In this document: piece after piece, positions 53,442 to 62,854 of the stretch | Numbering within the stretch: position 1 is the first letter of the stretch | How the letters are laid out: each line of letters opens with the position of its first letter | NCBI GenBank assembly: GCA_013204985.1 | Contig: JABMLG010000001.1 | Span: 554,574 to 618,573, forward strand | Length of the DNA: 64,000 nt | Direction of reading: 5' to 3' | Source of the DNA: Microbacteriaceae bacterium VKM Ac-2855 | GTDB lineage: Bacteria; Actinomycetota; Actinomycetes; Actinomycetales; Microbacteriaceae | The notes under the pieces: generated by a model | The model's input: only the letters and a program-made list of their open reading frames with translations | What the model was told of the DNA's origin: nothing | Databases searched by the model: none | Made by a program: the position numbers and the translations under genes

Positions 53442-53774
53442 CTACATCGCGAAACCGAGGGCACGCATCATGTCGCGGCCGTCGTCGGTGATCCGCTCCG
53501 GACCCCACGGCGGCATCCAGACCCAGTTGATCCGGAACGCATCGACGATCCCGTCGAGCGACTCCGCGGTCTGCTCCTCGAGGACATCGGTCAACGGGCA
53601 ACCGGCCGAGGTCAGCGTCATGTGGATGACGAGCGCGTCGTTCTCGTCGTCCCAGCCGAGGTCGTAGATCAGACCGAGGTCGACGACGTTGACCCCGAGT
53701 TCGGGATCCATAACGTCTTTCAGCGCCTCTTCGACCTGGTCGAAGAGTTTGGGCTCGAGAGTGGTGACGGCCAT
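53442..53774 (-). CDS. Metal-sulfur cluster assembly factor, SufT-like (DUF59)
   Basis: This 110-residue MIP18/DUF59 protein has DVMDPELGVNVVDLGLIYDL and the Cys-containing MTLTSAGCPLTDVLEEQ, then WVWMPPWGPERIT, as in SufT/PaaD relatives. SufT-type proteins help Fe-S cluster maturation. It is the last gene of the suf operon, four bases after sufC. Confidence 0.93.
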   Translation of the reverse strand: MAVTTLEPKLFDQVEEALKDVMDPELGVNVVDLGLIYDLGWDDENDALVIHMTLTSAGCPLTDVLEEQTAESLDGIVDAFRINWVWMPPWGPERITDDGRDMMRALGFAM

Positions 53775-53778
53775 GACC

Positions 53779-54543
<765 letters not shown>

Positions 54544-54549
54544 GAGTGG

Positions 54550-54873
54550 CTAGCTTTCCTTGGGTACGGAGGGATCGATGTAGATGTCGCCGTCGACGAT
54601 CTCGACGGCGAAGACGGGGACCGGCTCGTAGGCCGGGAGGTTCAGCGGTGTGCCCGTGAGCAGCGAGAACTGGGAGCCGTGCGCCCAGCATTCGAGCGTC
54701 TCGCCCTCGACGAATCCTTCGGCCAGCGAGATCTCGCCGTGCGTGCAGGTGTCTCCGATCGCATGGATCTCGCCCGCCGAGTCCTGCACCAGAGCGATCG
54801 CGACGCCGTCGACGACGACGCGATGCGCCTGGTTGACCGTGAGCTCCGTGACGGAGCAGACCTTCGTGGACAC
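54550..54873 (-). CDS. Rieske-type [2Fe-2S] ferredoxin
   Basis: This 107-residue protein has the Rieske cluster ligands in CTHGEISL and CWAHGSQFSL (C-x-H ... C-x2-H), similar to dioxygenase-type ferredoxins. It is commonly encoded in actinobacterial suf operons, between sufD and sufC as here, and may carry electrons for cluster assembly. GTG 54873 starts two bases after the sufD stop. Confidence 0.93.
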   Translation of the reverse strand: MSTKVCSVTELTVNQAHRVVVDGVAIALVQDSAGEIHAIGDTCTHGEISLAEGFVEGETLECWAHGSQFSLLTGTPLNLPAYEPVPVFAVEIVDGDIYIDPSVPKES

Positions 54874-54875
54874 GG

Positions 54876-56117
54876 CTACTGCTGGGCTGCCGAGCCGGTC
54901 TGGCCGGCCGAACGTGCGAGCTCGTCCTCGATCGCCTGCTGCAGGCGCTCCTCGAGTTCGGGCACACGGATCTGCTGCACGATCTCGCTGAGGAACCCAC
55001 GCACGACCAGGCGGCGTGCCTCGTCCTCCGGGATCCCGCGCGACTGCAGGTAGAAGAGCTGCTCGTCGTCGAAACGCCCGGTGGCACTCGCGTGACCGGC
55101 GCCGGCGATGTTGCCGGTCTCGATCTCGAGGTTCGGGATGGAGTCGGCGCGCGTCCCATCCGAGAGCACGAGGTTGCGGTTCTGCTCGTAGCTGTCCGTA
55201 CCGTCGGCGCTGTGCCGGATGAGCACGTCGCCGATCCAGACCGTACGAGCGCCTTCGCCCTGCAGCGCACCCTTGTACGTGACGCGGCTGCGGGTGTCGG
55301 GGGCATCGTGATCGACGTACACCTGTTGCTCGAGGTGCTGCCCGCCATCCGCGAAGTACAGACCCAGCAACTCGCCGTCGGCACCGCGCTCTGCGAGGTG
55401 CGCGGCCGGGTTCACCCGCACGATGTCGCCGCCGAGCGAGACGACGATGTGCTTGAGCTTGGCGTCTCGGCCGACGCGCGCGAAGTGGTTCGCAAGGTGT
55501 CTGGCAGCGTCGTTCCACTCCTGAACCGTAACGACGGTGAGCTGGGCTCCCTCACCGACGAGGATCTCGATGTTCTCGGAGAGCACCGCGTCGCCGGTGT
55601 TCTGCAGAACGATGACGGCGCGGCTGTACGGCGCGGCCTCGATGAGCGTGTGCGCGCCGCGCGGAACGATTCCCAGAGCACCACGGTTCAGCGTGAACAC
55701 CTTCGCGTCCTCGCCCGTCACGTGGATCGCGAGCGCCTTCTCGAAGCTCGACCACGCGTTCGCGGCAGCGCGCTCCTCGGGCAGACCCGCGGTGCCGATG
55801 CGTGCATCCGAGCGGTCGACCCAGGTCACCGCGATGTCGGAGACCTCGGTGGATTCGACGTCGTACGCCGAGCCGTCCAGGGCTCCATCGATGAGGTCGC
55901 GCAGTTTCGCGACCGGGGTCAGCTTCCAGGCGATCTCGCGACCACTGGGGCTCTCGAAGGCAGCCACATCGGTCGACGTGAAGCGCCCGGAGCGGGTCTG
56001 CACCGGAACGGCCGACCTGGTGTGCAGCGGGCCGTCGGAGTGCGCCTTGATACCGAGGCGTGCAGCGGCGTCAGCCGGCTCCACGACGGAGACGTCAGTC
56101 AATTCTGGGGTCGTCAT
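54876..56117 (-). CDS. sufD: Fe-S cluster assembly protein SufD
   Basis: SufD is the SufB partner of the scaffold complex. The 413-residue beta-helix protein shows the C-terminal signature GHASATGRFDDEQLFYLQSRGIPEDEARRLVV and the earlier THIEAAPYSRAVIV-type block. It begins at 56117 directly after sufB (one base apart). The last residues are acidic/Gln-rich. Confidence 0.95.
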   Translation of the reverse strand: MTTPELTDVSVVEPADAAARLGIKAHSDGPLHTRSAVPVQTRSGRFTSTDVAAFESPSGREIAWKLTPVAKLRDLIDGALDGSAYDVESTEVSDIAVTWVDRSDARIGTAGLPEERAAANAWSSFEKALAIHVTGEDAKVFTLNRGALGIVPRGAHTLIEAAPYSRAVIVLQNTGDAVLSENIEILVGEGAQLTVVTVQEWNDAARHLANHFARVGRDAKLKHIVVSLGGDIVRVNPAAHLAERGADGELLGLYFADGGQHLEQQVYVDHDAPDTRSRVTYKGALQGEGARTVWIGDVLIRHSADGTDSYEQNRNLVLSDGTRADSIPNLEIETGNIAGAGHASATGRFDDEQLFYLQSRGIPEDEARRLVVRGFLSEIVQQIRVPELEERLQQAIEDELARSAGQTGSAAQQ

Positions 56118-57536
56118 CTATCCGACAGAGCCTTCCATGCCCATCTCGATGAGCTTGTTGAGTTCGAGTGCGTATTCCATCGGCAGTTCGCGCGCGATGG
56201 GCTCGATGAAGCCGCGGACGATCATGGCCATGGCCTCGTCCTCGGGCATACCGCGCGACATCAGGTAGAACAACTGTTCCTCGCTGACCTTCGAGACGGT
56301 CGCCTCGTGGCCGAGTTGCACGTCGTCGACACGGATGTCGATCGCGGGGTACGTGTCCGATCGCGAGATCGTATCGACCAGGAGCGCGTCGCAGCGCACG
56401 GTGTTGGCAGAATGGTGCGCGTTGGCGTCCACGCGGACCTCGCCGCGGTAGCCCGCGCGACCGCCGCCTCGCGCGATCGACTTGGACACGATCGACGACT
56501 GGGTGTAGGGCGCCATGTGAATCATTTTCGCGCCGGCGTCCTGGTGCTGGCCGGGACCCGCGAACGCGACGGAGAGCGTCTCGCCCTTCGCGTGCTCGCC
56601 GACGAGGAAGATGGACGGGTATTTCATGGTCACCTTGGAACCGATGTTGCCGTCGATCCACTCCATCGTGGCGCCCTCGTGCGCGATCGCGCGCTTGGTC
56701 ACCAGGTTGTAGACGTTGTTCGACCAGTTCTGGATCGTCGTGTACCGAACGCGGGCGTTCTTCTTCACGATGATCTCGACGACCGCGGAGTGCAGCGAGT
56801 CGGACTTGTAGATCGGCGCGGTGCAGCCTTCGATGTAGTGCACGTAGCTGCCCTCGTCCGCGATGATCAGCGTGCGCTCGAACTGGCCCATGTTCTCGGT
56901 GTTGATGCGGAAGTAGGCCTGCAGCGGGATGTCGACGTGAACGCCCTTGGGAACGTAAACGAACGAGCCTCCGGACCAGACCGCGGTGTTCAGAGCGGCG
57001 AACTTGTTGTCTCCCGACGGGATGACGGTGCCGAAGTACTCCTCGAAGATCTCCGGGTACTCCTTGAGGGCTGTGTCGGTGTCGAGGAAGATCACGCCCT
57101 GCTCCTCGAGGTCCTCGCGGATCTGGTGGTAGACGACCTCGGACTCGTATTGCGCGGCGACGCCACCCACCAGACGCTGACGCTCGGCCTCGGGGATGCC
57201 GAGCTTCTCGTAGGTGTTCTTGATGTCTTCGGGGAGGTCGTCCCACGTCTGCGCCTGCTTCTCCGTCGAACGGACGAAGTACTTGATGTTGTCGAAGTCG
57301 ATCTCGGAGAGATCCGCACCCCAGGTCGGCATCGGCTTGCGCTCGAAAAGCTGCAGAGCCTTGAGGCGGCGGTCACGCATCCATTTCGGCTCGGTCTTCA
57401 GCGCCGAGATGTCGGAGACGACCTCGGGCGAGATGCCGCGCCGGGCGGAGGAACCCGCTTTGTCCGAGTCGGCCCAGCCGAACTCGTACACTCCGAGGCT
57501 CTCGAGCTCGGGACGGTCGATCAGGATGTCTGACAT
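56118..57536 (-). CDS. sufB: Fe-S cluster assembly protein SufB
   Basis: SufB forms the SufBCD scaffold on which clusters are built. The 472-residue protein has the expected [41 protein letters not shown], and [23 protein letters not shown] with the conserved Cys. It ends [32 protein letters not shown]. No intein is present, unlike some mycobacterial SufB. ATG 57536 has GAGGT five bases upstream. It is the first gene of the operon; no SufR-type repressor gene lies upstream. Confidence 0.97.
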   Translation of the reverse strand: MSDILIDRPELESLGVYEFGWADSDKAGSSARRGISPEVVSDISALKTEPKWMRDRRLKALQLFERKPMPTWGADLSEIDFDNIKYFVRSTEKQAQTWDDLPEDIKNTYEKLGIPEAERQRLVGGVAAQYESEVVYHQIREDLEEQGVIFLDTDTALKEYPEIFEEYFGTVIPSGDNKFAALNTAVWSGGSFVYVPKGVHVDIPLQAYFRINTENMGQFERTLIIADEGSYVHYIEGCTAPIYKSDSLHSAVVEIIVKKNARVRYTTIQNWSNNVYNLVTKRAIAHEGATMEWIDGNIGSKVTMKYPSIFLVGEHAKGETLSVAFAGPGQHQDAGAKMIHMAPYTQSSIVSKSIARGGGRAGYRGEVRVDANAHHSANTVRCDALLVDTISRSDTYPAIDIRVDDVQLGHEATVSKVSEEQLFYLMSRGMPEDEAMAMIVRGFIEPIARELPMEYALELNKLIEMGMEGSVG

Positions 57537-57882
57537 GTGTACCTCGTTTCCTACCCACTGCTAACCGGTTCTGATCCGAAGCCATTCCCGGAGACCCTGG
57601 GGTCTTCGAGTCCGTCTCGCGGAGCACACTCCGGCAGTTCGCAACAGTCGGGGAGTCGATGTGCGGGCGGTTGATGTGCGTACCTGAGATGTCCAAGAAG
57701 TGCGGCGGCGCGTCCTCGAGCCGGCCGTTCCGTGCCGACGTGTTCGGCGACGCCTTTCGGCACCTGTGTTGCAGGCGGGATTACTTGAACCAACTACTCA
57801 TTCTACAGATCCTGCCGCGGATCGGTAGCCGTCGGCCTGAGGGTCCGCCGGGATCCGCCCCGTGATCGGTGACAATACTCGG
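57537..57882. other. Gene-poor suf promoter region
   Basis: This roughly 346-bp stretch lies between sufB and the small plus-strand gene. On the minus strand TAGAAT (57800-57805) is a good -10, giving a suf leader of about 260 nt. A TTG six bases after it could open an 80-codon frame (57551-57793) without family resemblance. No SufR gene or other recognisable gene was found. Confidence 0.5.
57800..57805 (-). promoter_or_regulatory. TAGAAT -10, candidate suf operon promoter
   Basis: TAGAAT on the minus strand is extended by an upstream TG. The -35 is not evident. The leader to sufB would be about 260 nt, long enough for regulation. Confidence 0.4.
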
Positions 57883-57927
57883 ATGACCACTTCGGTGTCG
57901 GTGGTCGGTGGTTCCATCGACGTATGA
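57883..57927 (+). CDS. 14-codon leader ORF coupled to the next gene
   Basis: ATG 57883 opens MTTSVSVVGGSIDV, and its stop TGA overlaps the next start (ATGA). GACAAT six bases upstream of this ATG would give a leaderless transcript. The downstream gene lacks its own ribosome site, so this micro-ORF may deliver ribosomes to it. Real translation is unproven. Confidence 0.4.
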   Translation: MTTSVSVVGGSIDV

Positions 57928-58229
57928 GAAACGATGACCTTCCCGTCCCGACCGTCCTCCCGTCGCAGCCAGGCCATAGCGTCACGATGAGCCGCCGCCT
58001 CGCGACCGCGATCGCGCTCGAGCTCCCGCTCGCCGAACGCGCTCTCCATGACGGCGCGATCGACGGGATGCACGTGCGGATCCTCGCCGTTCAGGTGCGT
58101 CGTCTGCCGATCGAACTACGCCCGATCTTCGATGAGCTCGGCACCGCGCTCGCTCGGGAGCTGCCCTCAGCGGCGTTCCTCCGGGTCGCGGCGAATCTTC
58201 GTCGACACCTGCACGGCTCGCGGGATTGA
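57924..58229 (+). CDS. Hypothetical small helical protein
   Basis: This 101-residue protein has helical, Leu/Arg/Ala-rich blocks, including RRLATAIALELPLAERALHD and LPIELRPIFDELGTALAREL, and ends FLRVAANLRRHLHGSRD. Third codon positions are GC-rich as in its neighbours. No family was recognised. ATG 57924 overlaps the uORF stop; an alternative ATG lies at 57987. It is convergent with ctaA, seven bases apart. Confidence 0.55.
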   Translation: MRNDDLPVPTVLPSQPGHSVTMSRRLATAIALELPLAERALHDGAIDGMHVRILAVQVRRLPIELRPIFDELGTALARELPSAAFLRVAANLRRHLHGSRD

Positions 58230-58235
58230 ACGACC

Positions 58236-59195
58236 TCAGCGGGTCGCGGCCAGTTCCGGCTCTTTCGCCGCCTGGGGCGTACGTGTCGCGAGCAGACGCG
58301 GGTTCACGTCGAGGAGCACTCGCAACGCACCGACCCAGACCAATGCGGAGCCGAGCAGGTGCAGGGCGACCAGGGCCTCGGGCAGAGCCAGTACCGCTTG
58401 GGCGATCCCGATCACCGCCTGCAGGAGGACAACTGTCACGTACCCGACAACGCGTCGACGTGCGAGCACGGCCGAGGGGTCGCGACGCAGGACCAGCCAC
58501 AGCCCGATACCGAGCACGAGCGTCGCGGTGCCGAGTACGCCGTGCACCGCTGTGACGCTCTCCCAGTGGAACTGCATGCGCGGAACTTCCGCGGAGTCGC
58601 CCGCGTGCGGCCCGGTACCCGTGACCAGGGTGCCCACCAGGATCACTGCGAGCGTCACCACCAGAAGAGCGAGGCTCAGACCTCGCGCCGCCCCGGTCGG
58701 CACGAAGTCGCGGCCTTGTGAGCGGTGGGCGCGATGCCACGTGAGAGAGGTCGTGGTGAGCAACGCGATCGCGAGCACGAAGTGCCCGGCGACGATGTAA
58801 GGGTTCAGTCCGGAGTGCACCGTGGCGCCGCCGGCGAGGGCGTTGGCGACGACCAGCCAGAACTGAGACCAGGCGAGTCTGGTCATGGTGCGGTCGCGCG
58901 GCTTCTGCAGCCGCGCGGCCGTGATGGCCCAGCCCACGGCGACGATGAGGACACCCGTGAAAGCCCGGTTAGTGAACTCGATGAAGCCGTGGATGCCCAG
59001 TTCGGGCGTGGATGTGAGCGAACCAGGTTCGCAGGCCGGCCAGGTCGGGCAGCCGAGTCCGGAACCGGTGAGACGAACCACTCCTCCGAAGAAGATGATC
59101 AGAATGCTGGCGATCAACGCCGCCGTCGTTCCCCATCGCAGGGCGCGGGGTGAGAGCGTGACGCGCTGGGCCAGGTATCCGAACGGAGTGTGCAC
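58236..59195 (-). CDS. ctaA: Heme A synthase CtaA/COX15
   Basis: CtaA oxidises the C8 methyl of heme O to make heme A for cytochrome c oxidase. The 319-residue, eight-helix protein has GGVVRLTGSGLGCPTWPACEPG, with the paired Cys of the first extracellular loop, and HGFIEFTNR. The second half has HWESVTAVHGVLG and ALHLLGS, which hold heme-ligand His. TACCAT and six bases precede GTG 59195, so it is probably leaderless. ctaB, its pathway partner, lies at 61643. Confidence 0.94.
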   Translation of the reverse strand: MHTPFGYLAQRVTLSPRALRWGTTAALIASILIIFFGGVVRLTGSGLGCPTWPACEPGSLTSTPELGIHGFIEFTNRAFTGVLIVAVGWAITAARLQKPRDRTMTRLAWSQFWLVVANALAGGATVHSGLNPYIVAGHFVLAIALLTTTSLTWHRAHRSQGRDFVPTGAARGLSLALLVVTLAVILVGTLVTGTGPHAGDSAEVPRMQFHWESVTAVHGVLGTATLVLGIGLWLVLRRDPSAVLARRRVVGYVTVVLLQAVIGIAQAVLALPEALVALHLLGSALVWVGALRVLLDVNPRLLATRTPQAAKEPELAATR

Positions 59196-59201
59196 CCATC
59201 G

Positions 59202-59207
59202 ATGGTA
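59202..59207 (-). promoter_or_regulatory. TACCAT -10, leaderless start of ctaA
   Basis: On the minus strand TACCAT is followed by CGATGG and then GTG 59195. Confidence 0.5.
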
Positions 59208-59224
59208 CTCGCCCCTTCATCCGG

Positions 59225-60733
59225 CTAGCCGTGCACCGGCTCCGCGTCGATCGCCGTCGACCCACGATCCGCTTCGGCATCTCCGAAGCCGCCGAGCATC
59301 GAGCGCACCAGCACGTCCTCGTCGAGGTCGGTGGGATCCGCGTCCAGAACGATCCGCCCCTCCGCGACGACCACGACCCGATGACTCCACCGCAGGAGTT
59401 CGGTCATGTCGCTACCGAGGAAGAGGACTGCGGCCCCGTCCTCGACGAGGCGGTGCAACAACTCGAAGACCGCATCCCGAGCCCCGGCGTCGACACCACG
59501 AGTCGGATGAGCGAGAACGAACACCTGTCCCCCACGCTCGATGGCATGCACCAGTTCCGTCTTCTGCTGGTCGCCGCCGGACAGACGATCGGTCGACGTT
59601 CGAACGTCGTACGTGCTGATCCGAAGCTCTCGGATGATCTCGATCGTCCGGCGCGCTCGGCGGATCTCGGCATCGAGCGTGTCGACCTCGTCGGCGACAC
59701 CGTCGATGAGCAGACGGTCAGCGGACGACACCGGCGCCGCGTCGGCCAGGTAGCCGATCCCCTCGAGGCGGGCATCGGCGGTCGAGGCGAATTCTCGTCG
59801 CCGACCGTCAACCTCGATATGACCGCTCGACGGTCGACGCTCACCGCCGAGGATCTCGAGGAGTCGACCAGCACCGGAGTCGTGGGTGCCCGTGATGCCG
59901 ACGATCTCGCCCGCGCGAAGGATGAGGTCCACGCCGGTGAGCAGGTCGTCGGCGACGCCGACGATCGACAGGACGGGCTCGGAGGCCTCCGGTCGCGCCG
60001 CCCTCCTGGTGGACGGTACTCGTTCGGCACCCAGCAGAAGCCTCACGAGTTCCTCCGACTCGAGGCCGGCAGTGCCGCGGTCCTCGACGATGCCACCATC
60101 CCGGAGGACGATCACCCGCGTCGCGATGGACCTGATCTCATCCATCCGATGGGTGACGTAGAGGATGGAACGGCCCCGAGCCGCGAGGCGACGAAGGACG
60201 CGGTGGACGACCGCGATCTCGTGGTCGGCGAGCGTGACGGCGACCTCATCGACGATTACGAGGCGCGCCTCCTCCGCGAGCATGCGCACGATCTCCACGA
60301 GTGCCTGGCGTCCGCGATCCAGGTCGTCCACGATCGCGTCCGGATCGATTCGGACACCGGCCTCTCCGAAGAGCTCGAGCGCATCCGCTCTCAGACCGGC
60401 GTTGTCCTCGGTCGCTCGCGCTGTGAAGCGGAACAGGGCGCGAGCGACCGTCATCCCGTCGGCGAATTCGAAGTTCTGCGCCAGAACGCCCACGCCTCGC
60501 GCACGCGCCTGCTCCGGCGACACCGGCTCGAACACCTCTCCGCTCAAGCGGATCACTCCCGCATCGAGACGATGCTGACCGGACAGCGCCCGCACGAGAG
60601 TGCTCTTGCCGGCACCGTTCAGGCCGATGAGGCCGACGATCTCGCCCTCGGCCAGACTCAGGTCGACTCCGCGGAGCACGACGCGCGATCCGTAAGCGGC
60701 CACCGCCCCGTCGATTCGAACCAGCTCGCTCAT
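59225..60733 (-). CDS. Orphan sugar-type ABC ATPase with inactive second site
   Basis: This 502-residue double-NBD protein of the RbsA/MglA type starts at ATG 60733 (MSELVRIDGAVAAYG) with GGAGG five bases upstream. NBD1 has Walker A GLNGAGKST, Walker B VIVDE and H-loop THRMDE, but its signature is LDRGRQ instead of LSxGxxQ. NBD2 has a degenerate Walker A (GTHDSGAGRLL), a good signature (LSGGDQQ), and FVLAHPTRGVD where DEPTRGVD is expected, so both acidic residues are lost. One composite ATP site (Walker A1 with signature 2) remains intact. No permease or binding-protein gene is near, so the transporter role is unsettled. Confidence 0.85.
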   Translation of the reverse strand: MSELVRIDGAVAAYGSRVVLRGVDLSLAEGEIVGLIGLNGAGKSTLVRALSGQHRLDAGVIRLSGEVFEPVSPEQARARGVGVLAQNFEFADGMTVARALFRFTARATEDNAGLRADALELFGEAGVRIDPDAIVDDLDRGRQALVEIVRMLAEEARLVIVDEVAVTLADHEIAVVHRVLRRLAARGRSILYVTHRMDEIRSIATRVIVLRDGGIVEDRGTAGLESEELVRLLLGAERVPSTRRAARPEASEPVLSIVGVADDLLTGVDLILRAGEIVGITGTHDSGAGRLLEILGGERRPSSGHIEVDGRRREFASTADARLEGIGYLADAAPVSSADRLLIDGVADEVDTLDAEIRRARRTIEIIRELRISTYDVRTSTDRLSGGDQQKTELVHAIERGGQVFVLAHPTRGVDAGARDAVFELLHRLVEDGAAVLFLGSDMTELLRWSHRVVVVAEGRIVLDADPTDLDEDVLVRSMLGGFGDAEADRGSTAIDAEPVHG

Positions 60734-60794
60734 ACCGCCTCCGCACTGCGCCTCCCCGACCGGAACGGCGCGCTGGTTATCGAGCATACCTCGC

Positions 60795-60812
60795 CTCATA
60801 CCGATATATGAG
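60795..60812. promoter_or_regulatory. Inverted repeat between ABC ATPase and Roadblock genes
   Basis: ctcata (60795-60800) and tatgag (60807-60812) flank ccgata. The site lies in the 162-bp divergent region, next to TATGCT (minus strand, 60783-60788) and TACAGT (60829-60834). It may be an operator shared by both genes. Confidence 0.4.
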
Positions 60813-60895
60813 CCGTCGTCAGTTTGGATACAGTCGTAACCGGCCGCATCCGGCGGCCATCTCAGCCCGACTCAGCCCACTCGACCGAGGTACCC

Positions 60896-61519
60896 GTGAA
60901 CCCATCGTCTTCACCCCGTTGGTGGCGCAGACGGGCGGGTTCCACCCCGGAAACACCCCCCGCAGGGGACGGAACGACCGACCTCCATCGACTCGTCCGG
61001 TGGGTCGAGGGCGGGACCGACGACGGCGATGCGCCGGTCGGTACCGAGCCCGACGAAACGATTGCGTCAGCGACCGTCGCATCAGCGACTCTTACTGCCG
61101 CCCGTCCGCCGAGCCGACTGAGCGCAGTACCAAGTGAAAAGGAACAGCAGATGAGTTCATTGGACGAAGCCCTGCAGGAGCTTCTGGCGATCGAGGGTGC
61201 GACCGGCGCCGCGATCGTCGACTACGCGAGCGGCATGGCGCTGGCGCAAGGAGGCAACCCTGCTTTCGATCTCGGGGTCGCGGCGGCCGGCAACTCCAAC
61301 GTGGTGCGCGCCAAGCTCGCGACGATGAAGGACCTCGCCATCACCGACGAGATCGATGACGTGCTGATCACCCTCAGCTCGCAGTATCACCTGATCAACG
61401 TCCTCAATACGCCGAACGCGAGCGGCTTGTTCATCTATCTCGTGCTCAATCGTGCGGGTGCGAACCTCGCTCTCGCGCGTCACAAGCTCAAGACCGTCGC
61501 CGCTTCGTTCTCCATCTGA
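60896..61519 (+). CDS. Roadblock/LC7 domain protein with possible N-terminal extension
   Basis: The C-terminal 122 residues (from ATG 61151, MSSLDEALQELLAIEG) form a Roadblock/LC7 fold: GATGAAIVDYASGMALAQGG, ITDEIDDVLITLSSQYHLIN and NRAGANLALARHKL. Roadblock proteins in actinobacteria often work with small GTPases or gliding/polarity systems, but no MglA-like GTPase is near. The frame is open upstream to GTG 60896, which has GAGG before it and adds 85 disordered, Arg/Pro/Thr/Asp-rich residues. ATG 61151 has AAAAGGAA eight bases upstream and may be the main start. Both forms are possible. Confidence 0.75.
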   Translation: MNPSSSPRWWRRRAGSTPETPPAGDGTTDLHRLVRWVEGGTDDGDAPVGTEPDETIASATVASATLTAARPPSRLSAVPSEKEQQMSSLDEALQELLAIEGATGAAIVDYASGMALAQGGNPAFDLGVAAAGNSNVVRAKLATMKDLAITDEIDDVLITLSSQYHLINVLNTPNASGLFIYLVLNRAGANLALARHKLKTVAASFSI

Positions 61520-61642
61520 TCACGGAGCCACCCGGACTCCGCGTGCCGGAGAACGAAGGAGGGACGGACCATTCGGTCCGTCCCTCCTTGCATGGCGCTG
61601 TGCGCTGCGGTGTACCCGCAGGACCCGTCGGGCGTGGCGGCG

Positions 61643-62584
61643 TCAGAACGGCAGCAGCGGATCGATCGCAACCGCGAGGAACAGCAGCGTGAGGTAGCTG
61701 ATCGAGCCGTGGAAGACGCGCATCGGCGAGACCTTCTCGTGCCGGATCGCGAGACCGTAGAGCCGATGCGTCTCGTAGATGAACCAGGCGCCGGCGGCCA
61801 GGGCCGTCACGGTGTAGACGACGCCCATCTCGGCCACGGGGATCAGCAGCAGCGAGCAGGCCACCATCGCCCACGTGTAGAGGATCATCTGCAAGCCCAC
61901 GATCGTGCGCCCGCGGACGACGGCGAGCATGGGCACACCGGCCGCCTGGTAGTCGTCGCGGTATTTCATCGACAGCGGCCAGTAGTGCGGGGGCGTCCAC
62001 AGGAAGATCACTCCGAAGAGGATGATCGGGGCCCAGCTCAGATCGTTCGTGACCGCCGCCCAACCGATCAACACGGGCATGCAGCCCGCGATCCCGCCCC
62101 AGACGATGTTCTGCGGCGTACGGCGCTTGAGAAACAGGGTGTAGAAGACCACGTAGATCAGGATGGCGGCGAGCGACAACCCGGCCGAGAGCCAGTTGGC
62201 CGCGAAGCCGAGCAGAAGGATCGAGGCGACGCCAATGACGGTCGCGAACACCAGGGCCGAACGGTCCGAGATCTCCCCCGTGACGAGCGGCCGGTTCTTC
62301 GTGCGGTTCATCACGCGGTCGATGTCACGGTCGAAGTAGCAGTTGAACGCCCCCGCCGATCCGGCACTCAGCGCGCCGCCGACGAGGACGACGACGATCA
62401 GCAGCAGATTCGGGATCCCGCCCTGGGCCAGCACCATCGCCGGAACCGTCACGACCAGCAAGAGCTCGATCACGCGGGGCTTCGTGAGTGCGATGTACGC
62501 CTTCACCGTTCGCGCGAATCCGATGCGGGCGGGTTCGACACGGTTGTCTACGGCTACGTCCATTGCTCCTCTAACGATCGACAT
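61643..62584 (-). CDS. ctaB: Protoheme IX farnesyltransferase (heme O synthase) CtaB
   Basis: CtaB adds a farnesyl group to heme B, making heme O. The 313-residue UbiA-family membrane protein has nine helices, [19 protein letters not shown], the Asp-rich motif [19 protein letters not shown] and the second motif [20 protein letters not shown] 62584 fits a near-leaderless promoter with TATGAT; ATG 62563 is an alternative start with GAGGAG only two bases before it. It is divergent from tkt, a widespread actinobacterial arrangement. Confidence 0.95.
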   Translation of the reverse strand: MSIVRGAMDVAVDNRVEPARIGFARTVKAYIALTKPRVIELLLVVTVPAMVLAQGGIPNLLLIVVVLVGGALSAGSAGAFNCYFDRDIDRVMNRTKNRPLVTGEISDRSALVFATVIGVASILLLGFAANWLSAGLSLAAILIYVVFYTLFLKRRTPQNIVWGGIAGCMPVLIGWAAVTNDLSWAPIILFGVIFLWTPPHYWPLSMKYRDDYQAAGVPMLAVVRGRTIVGLQMILYTWAMVACSLLLIPVAEMGVVYTVTALAAGAWFIYETHRLYGLAIRHEKVSPMRVFHGSISYLTLLFLAVAIDPLLPF

Positions 62585-62592
62585 TCCCGCCC

Positions 62593-62598
62593 ATCATA
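62593..62598 (-). promoter_or_regulatory. TATGAT -10, ctaB promoter
   Basis: TATGAT on the minus strand ends eight bases before ATG 62584, so the transcript is leaderless or nearly so. Confidence 0.5.
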
Positions 62599-62682
62599 AT
62601 CGGGCTCCGGGATGCACGCTTGCCCAAACGGATCAAGACATATGCGATGCCGACACAGCGGCCACGTACAGGAGCCTCTCCA

Positions 62683-62688
62683 TATACT
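62683..62688 (+). promoter_or_regulatory. TATACT -10, candidate tkt promoter
   Basis: A near-consensus TATACT lies about 170 bases before the tkt GTG, giving a long leader. In that leader an 8-bp inverted repeat pairs gaggggac (62801-62808) with gtcccctc (62822-62829) just before the ribosome site. Confidence 0.45.
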
Positions 62689-62854
62689 TGGGGTTGCTCG
62701 CAAGCGCCGCCTCCGACGGGTCCGTCACGCCGAGGAATCGGCCGGCCGCCGCAAGCGACGCACGCTCGTGCCGATGATGTCCCGGCGTGCTTCACCATGC
62801 GAGGGGACACCCTGTCCGGTCGTCCCCTCAACTCTCCAGAAGGGTCAGTACCAA

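Noticed and set aside
57551-57793. 80-codon gene before sufB
   Set aside because: It opens with TTG and shows no family resemblance; kept only as a note on the suf leader.
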